From an uncultured Lachnospiraceae bacterium (GTDB taxonomy: Bacteria; Bacillota; Clostridia; Lachnospirales; Lachnospiraceae): a stretch of DNA of 60,035 nt. Below, one piece after another: positions 52,939 through 60,035 of this stretch (position 1 is the stretch's first letter; each line of letters starts with the position of its first letter). The position numbers were made by a program, and so were the translations under genes. Where the stretch lies: NCBI GenBank assembly GCA_947652735.1, contig CANTEG010000016.1, positions 1 through 60,035 of the forward strand, given 5' to 3'. The notes beneath the pieces are model-generated. The model saw only the letters and a program-made list of their open reading frames with translations. It ran no database searches and was not told the DNA's origin.

Positions 52939-53364
52939 TTAATCCTCTACAGTTATTCCCATTGAGCGGGCTGTTCCTGCTATCATGCTCATTGCAGCCT
53001 CAACAGAAGCAGCATTTAAATCAGGCATCTTAAGCTCAGCGATTTCCTGAAGCTTTGCCTTTGAAATCTTTGCAACTTTAGTCTTGTTAGGCACCGCAGA
53101 ACCTGACTTAATGCCGCACGCTTTCTTAAGCAGTACTGCTGCCGGCGGAGTCTTAGTTACAAAGCTGAAGCTCTTATCTGCATAAACTGTGATAACGACA
53201 GGAATAATCATATCTCCCTGATCAGCAGTTCTTGCGTTGAACTCCTTCGTAAACTGAACAATATTTACACCATGCTGTCCAAGTGCAGGACCAACAGGCG
53301 GTGCAGGTGTTGCCTTTCCTGCTGGAATCTGTAATTTAATGTATCCTTCTACTTTTTTCGCCAT
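52939..53364 (-). CDS. rplK: 50S ribosomal protein L11
   Basis: 141 residues from the ATG at 53364 after [26 protein letters not shown], the Pro-rich [16 protein letters not shown], and [13 protein letters not shown] near the rRNA-binding domain. An extra in-frame start at 53385 is rejected on spacing. Second last gene of the operon. Confidence 0.97.
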   Translation of the reverse strand: MAKKVEGYIKLQIPAGKATPAPPVGPALGQHGVNIVQFTKEFNARTADQGDMIIPVVITVYADKSFSFVTKTPPAAVLLKKACGIKSGSAVPNKTKVAKISKAKLQEIAELKMPDLNAASVEAAMSMIAGTARSMGITVED

Positions 53365-53388
53365 TATAGCGTACCTCCTAAACATATT

Positions 53389-53416
53389 GTGGTATTAACG
53401 GGGGATACCCTTCCAC
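53389..53416 (-). promoter_or_regulatory. Candidate L1-binding operator before rplK
   Basis: The minus strand begins GTGGAAGGG and ends GTTAATACCAC, with GTGG/CCAC and GGG/CCC pairs, the same design as the site before rplA (52755-52782) and the L1 stalk base of 23S rRNA. It lies in the nusG-rplK gap. Confidence 0.65.
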
Positions 53417-53427
53417 CTAAAAATAAC

Positions 53428-54009
53428 TTACATCTTTTGAATATCTGTGAATCCAATCTCAACGGATGTGGCTCTTCCAAAAATATCAACCTCGATGGTA
53501 ACCGTCTGTTTGCTTTCATTGATAGCCTTGATTTCGCCACTGTTTCCTTCCCACGCACCAGTTACAACCTTTATCATATCACCGATGGCAACATCAATCT
53601 GAATTTCTTTCACATTGATACCAAGGGTTCTCATCTCTGCCTCCGTCAACGGAACAGGCTTTGACTCCGGACCTACGAAGCCCGTAACGCCCCTTGTGTT
53701 ACGAACAATGTACCATGTGGCATCATTCATAAACATATTAATAAGCACATATCCCGGAAACAGCTTTCTGGAAACATTTTTCTTTACACCGTTTTTCACT
53801 TCCATGACATCTTGAACAGGCACTGCCACTTCAAGTATCTGGTCATGGAGCTTACGGTTTTCGATTGTCTTCTCAATATCGCTTTTAACTTTATTTTCGT
53901 AACCTGAGTAGGTATGAACTACATACCATCTGGCCTCGTTGCTGCTTGGTGTTCTCTCCAAACTGCCGCCGCTGCCTACAGTAGTTTCGCTTGCTACTAT
54001 TTCTGACAT
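53428..54009 (-). CDS. nusG: Transcription termination/antitermination factor NusG
   Basis: 193 residues from the ATG at 54009. The NGN domain (ARWYVVHTYSGYENKV, LFPGYVLI, TRGVTGFVG) is followed by a KOW domain (IGDMIKVVTGAWEGNSGEI). The first 25 residues are a flexible Ser/Thr-rich extension. It lies 12 bases after secE. A GTG four codons upstream is possible but badly spaced. Confidence 0.96.
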   Translation of the reverse strand: MSEIVASETTVGSGGSLERTPSSNEARWYVVHTYSGYENKVKSDIEKTIENRKLHDQILEVAVPVQDVMEVKNGVKKNVSRKLFPGYVLINMFMNDATWYIVRNTRGVTGFVGPESKPVPLTEAEMRTLGINVKEIQIDVAIGDMIKVVTGAWEGNSGEIKAINESKQTVTIEVDIFGRATSVEIGFTDIQKM

Positions 54010-54021
54010 ATATTCACCCAC

Positions 54022-54228
54022 CTAACCTATTATCTGCTCTAAACCCAATGCCAGCAGTATGTCAACTCCGTAAATAAGACAACCCAGAAGGATTGCCACC
54101 ACCAGAACAACAATTGACTGCTTAATCAAAGATTCCTTTGTAGGCCATACAATCTTTGCAAACTCTGCTTTAAGCTCTTGGAACCAGCTTCTCTTAAGTG
54201 TAGGCGATGTCTCTTTGTTTTTAGCCAT
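54022..54228 (-). CDS. secE: Preprotein translocase subunit SecE
   Basis: 68 residues from the ATG at 54228 (GGAGATTGTAT before it): a basic amphipathic part with WFQELKAEFAKIVWPTKES, the family signature, and one membrane helix (about 38-60). It clamps SecY in the translocon. Confidence 0.95.
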   Translation of the reverse strand: MAKNKETSPTLKRSWFQELKAEFAKIVWPTKESLIKQSIVVLVVAILLGCLIYGVDILLALGLEQIIG

Positions 54229-54261
54229 ATACAATCTCCTTCACATATCTGAATATGCAGA

Positions 54262-54411
54262 TTACTTTGTTTCCTTGTGTACCGTATGAGCCTTACAGAA
54301 TTTACAATATTTCTTTGTTTCCATTCTGTCCGGATGTGTCTTCTTATCCTTTGTCATATTGTAATTACGCTGTTTACAATCCTGACATGCCAATGTTATC
54401 TTAACACGCAC
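54262..54411 (-). CDS. rpmG: 50S ribosomal protein L33
   Basis: 49 residues, starting with GTG at 54409-54411 behind GGAGGTGGAAAGTT. The sequence [18 protein letters not shown] and the two Cys pairs CQDC and CKFC show the zinc-binding form of L33. It opens the rpmG-secE-nusG-rplK-rplA operon. Confidence 0.95.
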   Translation of the reverse strand: MRVKITLACQDCKQRNYNMTKDKKTHPDRMETKKYCKFCKAHTVHKETK

Positions 54412-54451
54412 AACTTTCCACCTCCATTTTATTTATTTTTTAATTAGACAT

Positions 54452-54490
54452 GGTCTTTTTCGCCTGATTTTAAGGCATAAAAAAAAGACC
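54452..54490 (-). promoter_or_regulatory. Hairpin in the rpmG leader
   Basis: GGTCTTTTT (54452-54460) pairs with AAAAAAGACC (54481-54490), enclosing a small GCCT/AGGC stem. It lies in the short leader between the promoter and the rpmG start; function unknown. Confidence 0.4.
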
Positions 54491-54509
54491 TTCTTCCATC
54501 GCAAGGTAT

Positions 54510-54538
54510 AGAATAACAAAAGGGTCATATAAAGTCAA
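54510..54538 (-). promoter_or_regulatory. SigA promoter of the rpmG-secE-nusG-rplK-rplA operon
   Basis: TTGACT (54533-54538), a 17-base spacer and TATTCT (54510-54515) on the minus strand. Confidence 0.7.
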
Positions 54539-54704
54539 GAAAAATATTGAAAAATACAAATAAAATATACTGTTATTTTAATTTAATTATAGACAATTTG
54601 CAATAAAAATAATATAATAATCTTAACTAACTTTTATTAAAAAGAGAACAAGTTTTTTTTAAATTTAAAGCATATAATTTAAGTAAGTAGGAAGGAGTGA
54701 TATT

Positions 54705-55967
54705 ATGCGCATAAATCAAAATATATACAACCATTTAAGCAGCTCACTTGTGCCAAAAAAGCGAAATGTCACTCATAAGTCCTCTGAGCTTCGTGCCATA
54801 TATAACAAGATGGCAAAATACAACAAACATTCTCCGCTGTATTTATTGTCACTTTCCGAGCAGAAGCAGTCTTATATGATAAACATTAAAGAAGCGGCAA
54901 TTACTCTTAAGGAAGTTGCCGAAAGCTTTGCAAATCCTGATAGTGACATATACCATAAAAGGTCTTTAAAGTCATCTGACAACGATGCTGTATCAGGGGC
55001 ACTCAAGTCATCAAATTATGGTGACATACCTGACTCCCTTGAAGTTAAAATCGTGTCACTTGCGACTGAACAGGTTAATACGGGAAGCTATATTGCATCT
55101 AACGCTCACAGCTTCAATTCAGGTGATTACAGATTTACAATCAATACACTTGGTGAAACGGCACATTTCAATGTACAGCTTAATGGAGAGTCAAATATTG
55201 AGGTTCAACACAAAATTGCCCAATATATAAACACACGCAGCTTAGGTATAGAAGCATCAGTCGTGACAAATGGCAATAAAAGTGCCCTCATGGTGAATTC
55301 CTCTGAAACTGGCAGACCTTCAAATTCTGATGGATTATATTTTACTTTTAGAGCTGATGGAGAAAATGACATCGTTGATATGCTGAAGCTTAACAATGTA
55401 AGCACAGCTCCTTCAAATTCAAAATTTTATATAAACGGCTCAGTTCACAGCTCTGCATCAAACCATATATCAATCAATCAGACCATAGAGCTCGACTTTC
55501 ACCGCCCTACCGATGAGGCTGTTACCATTGACCTTGTCCCAGACACAGATACAGCCATGGCACAGGTTGACATGTTTGTGGATGCTTACAACAGTCTTGT
55601 AGATTTGTCAGATGCAGAAGCAAAAATGCCGATTGGTTCAAGAAACCTTTACAATGATATTTCCGTCATTGTAACAAAGCACAAAGAAGAACTTGAGGCA
55701 GCTGGTCTTGTGATTGACGATGACTACCATTTAGTAAAGGATGAAGCATTACTTGCAGACAGCGTTCAAAGTGGGGAATTTTCACAGCTATTCAATGACA
55801 TTTCTTCCTTTAAGGATGATGTTTCAAGTGCAACCAACAGACTTACCCTTGACCCAGTTGCTTATATTAATAAGCTGATTGTGACCTATCCAAATACATC
55901 AAACAAGGCAAGCACCCCATATACACAATCTTTGTATAGCGGTCTTATTTATAATAACTACGCATGA
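54705..55967 (+). CDS. Orphan FliD-like protein
   Basis: 420 residues. The region about 105-215 resembles the FliD (flagellar filament cap) N-terminal domain: LEVKIVSLATEQVNTGSYI, SGDYRFTINTLGETAHFNVQ and AQYINTRSLGIEASVVTNG followed by a V-N-S-S-E-T-G end. A later D-x-F-V-x-A-Y-N-S-L segment (about 290) also fits. The usual C-terminal coiled coil for pentamer assembly is short, and no flagellar gene is near. TATAAT at 54673-54678 and AGGAAGGAG precede it. Confidence 0.6.
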   Translation: MRINQNIYNHLSSSLVPKKRNVTHKSSELRAIYNKMAKYNKHSPLYLLSLSEQKQSYMINIKEAAITLKEVAESFANPDSDIYHKRSLKSSDNDAVSGALKSSNYGDIPDSLEVKIVSLATEQVNTGSYIASNAHSFNSGDYRFTINTLGETAHFNVQLNGESNIEVQHKIAQYINTRSLGIEASVVTNGNKSALMVNSSETGRPSNSDGLYFTFRADGENDIVDMLKLNNVSTAPSNSKFYINGSVHSSASNHISINQTIELDFHRPTDEAVTIDLVPDTDTAMAQVDMFVDAYNSLVDLSDAEAKMPIGSRNLYNDISVIVTKHKEELEAAGLVIDDDYHLVKDEALLADSVQSGEFSQLFNDISSFKDDVSSATNRLTLDPVAYINKLIVTYPNTSNKASTPYTQSLYSGLIYNNYA

Positions 55968-55987
55968 TTTATTGTTTTTTTATTATA

Positions 55988-56027
55988 GAACTGCCACACC
56001 AAACATTTGATGTGGCAGTTCTTTTTG
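55988..56027 (+). terminator. Terminator of the FliD-like gene
   Basis: GAACTGCCACA (55988-55998) pairs with TGTGGCAGTTC (56011-56021), 12-base loop, followed by TTTTTG. Confidence 0.9.
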
Positions 56028-56044
56028 TCATTTCTCCAACTACC

Positions 56045-57001
56045 TTATCCCTGAAACAGCAGTTCCTTCTTCAGTATCTCATCCACTATCAAAAGCGCCT
56101 TATTCAAATCCCTGCGCATTTGCTGTCTATACTCCTCCAACTGCTTCTTATTTTGCAGATTGCCGCCAATCTCAAACGCATCGTGTCCATTGCTGACTGA
56201 TATATTTACTCTGTCACTTTCAAAACATATATTTGTACGTCCCTCCGCCAAACGGTCTGCATTTATAATATTTTCCATAAAACGCGGTGTCAGTATATAA
56301 AATGCAAGTTCATCATCCGTCGTTCTTACCTCAAACCGATTATTAAAATCTAAACTTTCAAGTGTAACCGCATGCTCCTCAAACTTTATACCAATTGCAC
56401 GATAAGCTTTTTCAAACATATTATTAATAAAGTCTACCGCCTTACTGCCTCTCTCCCAAATCCTTACCCGCTTATTTCCGAGAGGTTTACCAAGGGCAAG
56501 ACTGATAACAAAACCATTAAATACCGTAATCATGCCGTCATCACTTTGTGCCTCAAGCTTTATATCACAATATGCAATTTGTTTCCCCTTATACACACCC
56601 TTTATATAATCTGATATATACCTTTTTGTATAACCCGGAAGTACACCCGATTTCTGCAAAAAATCTTTGTCGAAGCAGCCATTCGGCTCGTATTGCGAAA
56701 TGGTAATTTGCTCCGCAATAATTTTCTTTACAACAGCTTCCCCCACAAACTGCTTCAGCTTCCTTTGCATTTTTTCTGTCCTTTTACCTACAAGAAAAAC
56801 ACAGAAAAGATAGACAATAACTGCCAAAATTATATACTTGTATACAGGCTTGCCCCCACCTGAAATCACGCTCACAACCAAAAAAAGCAAGCCTAACGGT
56901 ATAACACATGCAACCACTGTCAGCAGCGTGTGTAAACCAGAAAGGCTTTTCACTTTCCTCTGATACTTACGTATTGTTTTTACTATATTTTCATCACTCA
57001 T
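56045..57001 (-). CDS. DUF3137-like membrane protein
   Basis: 318 residues: two N-terminal membrane helices (about 22-47 and 53-70) and a soluble domain in which FNGFVISLALGKPLGNKRVRI and ELAFYILTPRFMENI follow the DUF3137 pattern. Function unknown. Its 3' end faces the FliD-like gene, and the terminator hairpin at 55988-56021 may serve both. Confidence 0.6.
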   Translation of the reverse strand: MSDENIVKTIRKYQRKVKSLSGLHTLLTVVACVIPLGLLFLVVSVISGGGKPVYKYIILAVIVYLFCVFLVGKRTEKMQRKLKQFVGEAVVKKIIAEQITISQYEPNGCFDKDFLQKSGVLPGYTKRYISDYIKGVYKGKQIAYCDIKLEAQSDDGMITVFNGFVISLALGKPLGNKRVRIWERGSKAVDFINNMFEKAYRAIGIKFEEHAVTLESLDFNNRFEVRTTDDELAFYILTPRFMENIINADRLAEGRTNICFESDRVNISVSNGHDAFEIGGNLQNKKQLEEYRQQMRRDLNKALLIVDEILKKELLFQG

Positions 57002-57167
57002 TTTGTCTTCTCCGTTTCAACGTTCCCATCAAGCATCTTTTCTCTCATTATAAAGCAATTTTCTCCGCCTCACAACACCATAAATTTCGACAATAGCACT
57101 ATTGAAGCTATAATAAAACTACAACAAATCAAGCGATGATAAAATAAGTATAATAAGATATAGTCAT

Positions 57168-57902
57168 TTACTCGGCGCACGCCCGGAGCAGCTCCACTTC
57201 CTCGTCTGTCATTCTGCGATATGTTCCGCAAAGCAGCTTTTCATCCAAAAACAGCCTTCCCATTGCAATCCGTCTTAGGTACATGACCTCCATGCCCACT
57301 GCTTCAAACATTTTCTTTATCTGATGGTATCTTCCCTCAGTAATAGTTATCTCAACAGGACTTACCATATCGTGGCTTTCATCATCTGAAAGTTTCTTAA
57401 GTTTTGCAGGCTTTGTCAGCTTACCGTCACCGATATCAAGTCCCTCCTCAAACTGCCTGATTGTCTCCTCCGTCACATTTCCGTATATAATTGCATAATA
57501 TATTTTTGGCACATGCTTCTTCGGTGACAGTAAATCATTTGACAGCTTACCATCATTTGTAATAATGAGCAGACCCTCCGTATCCTTATCAAGCCTTCCT
57601 ACGGGAAATAAATCCCGCCTTTTGTCCTCGTCTATAAGGTCAAGTACCGTCTCGGACCATTTATCTTTTCTTGCAGAAACAAATCCCTGCGGCTTGTTAA
57701 GCATATAATATTCAAACGTTCTAAAGTGAACCTGGTTTCCGTCCACATACACAGTTTCACAATCTGTATCAACCTTTTGTTCCGGTTTTTTTGCAGTTGT
57801 ATCACCAACCTTAACTCTTCCTTGCTTTATCAGATTTTTAACCTGACTTCTTGTACCCTGCCCTGCATCAGCAAGATATTTATCTAATCTAATTTCCGGC
57901 AT
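57168..57902 (-). CDS. Pseudouridine synthase, RsuA/RluB family
   Basis: 244 residues from the ATG at 57902. S4 domain at 1-60 (IRLDKYLADAGQGTRSQVKNLIKQGRV) and a catalytic domain with GRLDKDTEGLLIITND holding the catalytic Asp. Length and the absence of long extensions point to the RsuA-like 16S or RluB/RluE-like type. Translationally close to the upstream permease gene (ATG 2 bases past its stop). Confidence 0.92.
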   Translation of the reverse strand: MPEIRLDKYLADAGQGTRSQVKNLIKQGRVKVGDTTAKKPEQKVDTDCETVYVDGNQVHFRTFEYYMLNKPQGFVSARKDKWSETVLDLIDEDKRRDLFPVGRLDKDTEGLLIITNDGKLSNDLLSPKKHVPKIYYAIIYGNVTEETIRQFEEGLDIGDGKLTKPAKLKKLSDDESHDMVSPVEITITEGRYHQIKKMFEAVGMEVMYLRRIAMGRLFLDEKLLCGTYRRMTDEEVELLRACAE

Positions 57903-57903
57903 C

Positions 57904-58671
57904 TTATCGTACATCCTTTTTCATTTTTCCCCGCATTAAAACTACAGCCAGGATGTATATAACTGTAGCATATAAAAGTGTAATAATCAATGGTTTTGTA
58001 ACGCGGCGCATGTCCCCCGACACTGCCATCCTCACCGCCTGTACCCCGTGATAAAAGGGCAGACAATGGCTAAGACTCTTGATTCCGCCTCCCATACCGT
58101 CTACATCCATCCAAATTCCGCCTATCATGCATGACAGAGTTATTACAATGGAGCAGACCCCTGGTGCCGCCTTATCGTTTAACAGTGCTCCGAACAGCAA
58201 TCCGAACCCAATGTATAAAAGCACAGACGGCAAAAGACACACAACCGAAAACAGCATATTGAAAAGTTTCAGGTCACCTCCTACGATTGCCGCAATAATA
58301 AAAGAGCAGATATACGTTATCATCACCTGAATCAGTGCAAGCACAACCGACGGAAGCGTGTATCCAATAATAAAATCCACAGACCGCATAGGCGAGGCAT
58401 AAAGCCTTGTAAGAAATGCAGTCGTACGATCCTTTGATAACTGAATACATGTAAACAGCATTACAAATGTAAGCCCGAACACAGCCATTCCCGGTGCAAG
58501 GGCATGTATCTTAAATATATTCATCTGCGCTTCCTTCGGTATACTCCTGTCAACCACCGTCATGATAATCAGCATAATAATCGGAAATCCCAGACAAAAT
58601 ATATAGCTTAGGGGATCTCGCAATATTTCCCTAGTTGTCCTCTTACTGAATTCTATACTTCTCATATACAT
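57904..58671 (-). CDS. ABC-2 type transporter permease
   Basis: 255 residues with six membrane helices and the ABC-2 pattern (TREILRDPLSYIFCLGFP at the start, then MAVFGLTFVMLFTCIQLSKDR). Partner of the ATPase at 58796. Exports an unknown substrate. Confidence 0.9.
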   Translation of the reverse strand: MYMRSIEFSKRTTREILRDPLSYIFCLGFPIIMLIIMTVVDRSIPKEAQMNIFKIHALAPGMAVFGLTFVMLFTCIQLSKDRTTAFLTRLYASPMRSVDFIIGYTLPSVVLALIQVMITYICSFIIAAIVGGDLKLFNMLFSVVCLLPSVLLYIGFGLLFGALLNDKAAPGVCSIVITLSCMIGGIWMDVDGMGGGIKSLSHCLPFYHGVQAVRMAVSGDMRRVTKPLIITLLYATVIYILAVVLMRGKMKKDVR

Positions 58672-58795
58672 ATCCTCCGTTTCCAGCCATCAACCCATTA
58701 TTTAACAGGTTCCTTTTGATTTATAAAGCCAAATTTTCTTTCAGGAAAATGCACTGACATCGCATGCAATTTAATGACACTCATTTCACAATTTT

Positions 58796-59524
58796 TTATT
58801 CTTCCGCAATTGATATAAATGCATCCTCAAGGTTATCCTTTCCCGTAAGCTTCTTTATTTCCTCCAACGTACCAAGTGCCTTTATCTCTCCGCCAACCAT
58901 TATTGCGATTTCATCAGAAAGATGCTCCGCCTCCTCCATGTAATGTGTGGTGAGCACAATTGTCATTTTGCCCTTAAGCTTTTCAATTACCCTCCAAAGT
59001 TCACGTCTTGCAAGTACATCAAGTCCAAGGGTAGGCTCGTCAAGAAACAGCACTTTAGGAGACGAAATTAATGCCATTGCTATGCTCAGTCTTCTTTGCC
59101 AGCCACCCGACAAGGTTTTCGCCTTACTTTTTTCAACTTCCTGCAATGTAAATTTTTCTATCATATCCTCCGCAAGCTCATCTGCTTTTTTCTTATCGTA
59201 CCCATATATTCTGGCAAAAAAGTCAAGATTTTCACGCACGGTAAGATTTGGTGCCACCGATGTTTCCTGTGGTGAAAAATTAGAAATTTGTTTTACTTTC
59301 GGAAGGTCAGTCAAAATGCTGTTGCCCATAATTAACGCATCCCCTGCAGTTGGCTTTGAAAGTCCCATCAACATTTTAATGGTTGTGGTTTTACCTGCCC
59401 CATTCACGCCTAACATGGAAAAAAGCTGTCCCTCTTTAATGTTTAAGCTTATGTCATTTACCGCCACCTTACTGCCAAATTCTTTTCGAAGATTTTTTAT
59501 TTCTATTCCGTACCGTTCACTCAT
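58796..59524 (-). CDS. ABC transporter ATP-binding protein
   Basis: 242 residues from the ATG at 59524 (9 bases after GGAGG; a GTG three codons earlier is too close). Walker A LGVNGAGKTTT, signature LSGGWQRRLS, Walker B VLFLDEPTLGLD and switch His in TTHYMEEAEHLS. Forms an exporter with the permease 125 bases downstream. Its start overlaps the DUF3021 gene by 8 bases. Confidence 0.93.
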   Translation of the reverse strand: MSERYGIEIKNLRKEFGSKVAVNDISLNIKEGQLFSMLGVNGAGKTTTIKMLMGLSKPTAGDALIMGNSILTDLPKVKQISNFSPQETSVAPNLTVRENLDFFARIYGYDKKKADELAEDMIEKFTLQEVEKSKAKTLSGGWQRRLSIAMALISSPKVLFLDEPTLGLDVLARRELWRVIEKLKGKMTIVLTTHYMEEAEHLSDEIAIMVGGEIKALGTLEEIKKLTGKDNLEDAFISIAEE

Positions 59525-59978
59525 TTTCCTCACCCTCCATATCCCTAAGCTTATTATTTATATCCGCAACTGCCTTTTTGCATATTCTGTACTGTATCAC
59601 CCAGCATATAACATAAGAAACGATAAAGCTTGCCGTCGTTGAAACGAATGCTTTCGGGTACTTGTTAATATTCCAGCAATAGCAGCCTACAAAAAACCAT
59701 ACGGCTGCTGCAATTACAAAATATATGATGCTCTGGGCAACAAGACTGATTTTCTCAAGCTCCATAATGACTGTCCCCCCAGCCAGTACGGCACTCATGC
59801 ATCCAACAAGAATAAGCTGCACGACAAGAGCCCTGACATCATTGGGGAACTTTTCCGTGTATTCAGGTAGCATTGGAATCAAATCACGTCCGCTGGTAAT
59901 AAAGAAATAAACAACGGTTGTAATCCCGATTGCATATAAAAAGCTGTTTACCATTCTAAACAGTACATTTTTAATCAT
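59517..59978 (-). CDS. DUF3021-like membrane protein (start uncertain)
   Basis: 153 residues from the ATG at 59978, with four membrane helices (about 7-27, 47-68, 78-97, 107-126) and a charged tail, the pattern of DUF3021 proteins, which often accompany LytTR regulators. The frame stays open to the right edge of the window, so a start at GTG 60014 or beyond the edge is possible. Part of the ABC-2 operon. Confidence 0.65.
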   Translation of the reverse strand: MIKNVLFRMVNSFLYAIGITTVVYFFITSGRDLIPMLPEYTEKFPNDVRALVVQLILVGCMSAVLAGGTVIMELEKISLVAQSIIYFVIAAAVWFFVGCYCWNINKYPKAFVSTTASFIVSYVICWVIQYRICKKAVADINNKLRDMEGEENE

Positions 59979-60035
59979 AATTTTTCCGTCGGCAGTCGTC
60001 AGGTTAATCTCCACGATACTGTCAACATCTATGCT

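Noticed and set aside
1-60035. tRNA or rRNA genes
   Set aside because: No cloverleaf or rRNA segment was recognised on either strand; the only 23S-like pieces are the two short L1-site mimics.

Overview
The window looks like part of the chromosome of a spore-forming, low-GC member of the Clostridia, most likely Lachnospiraceae. The reasons are the gene set (YyaC, CotJA/JB/JC, SpoIIE, YabP, YabQ, SpoVT), the block spoVT-hup-rqcP-yabP-yabQ-divIC-spoIIE-tilS-hpt-ftsH in the order usual for Clostridia, a leucine T-box in front of leuA, and a DUF5711 protein, which I know mainly from this family. Names rest on reading the protein sequences; no search was run.

Layout. (1) 66-8228, mostly minus strand: a membrane/LysM module (CvpA-like, DUF5711, a degenerate MPN domain fused to LysM), yyaC, a coiled-coil membrane protein, an HD-GYP-like protein and T-box-controlled leuA. 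(2) 8674-18864: ung, a histidine phosphatase, a flippase-like membrane protein, the cotJABC spore-coat operon, a CheA-like kinase without a CheW domain plus its receiver, a fused spermidine-synthase-like membrane protein and an intracellular GH13 enzyme. (3) 19368-27796: the sporulation/division block, including a spoIIE promoter with the unusual 21-bp spacer. (4) 27886-32628: a secreted small protein, a membrane-anchored propeller-like protein and a dedicated ABC transporter. (5) 32990-35942: an NSS transporter and a Rieske-FAD oxidoreductase. (6) 36150-41934: an AT-rich restriction-modification island (DpnII-type M1/M2/R genes, a further methyltransferase lacking a normal start codon, a PD-(D/E)XK-like protein, an XRE regulator with twin operators and an unknown partner). 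(7) 42001-42848: rplM-rpsI. (8) 43151-51792: a type II polyketide/fatty-acid-like cluster. (9) 52049-54411: rpmG-secE-nusG-rplK-rplA with candidate L1-binding operators. (10) 54705-60014: an orphan FliD-like protein, a DUF3137-like protein, a pseudouridine synthase and an ABC-2 exporter.

The most striking system is region 8. One polypeptide fuses an active ketosynthase (Cys-His-His) to a second ketosynthase whose active-site Cys is Gln, as in chain-length factors. Around it are two acyl carrier proteins, FabG, a FabZ-like dehydratase, a PlsC-like acyltransferase, a flavodoxin-fold reductase, an Sfp-type phosphopantetheinyl transferase, a TetR regulator and a BtrH-like protein next to the second ACP. 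There is no enoyl reductase and no malonyl transacylase. The logic is that of a highly reducing type II PKS making an unsaturated (polyene-like) acyl chain that is then moved to a lipid or amine acceptor. It sits between rplA and rplM, where rplJ-rplL would normally follow.

Second-tier points are the two 23S-like L1 sites, a tandem hairpin repeat with compensatory changes between rplK and rplA, two copies of a dispersed intergenic repeat, and the catalytically dead MPN-LysM fusion.
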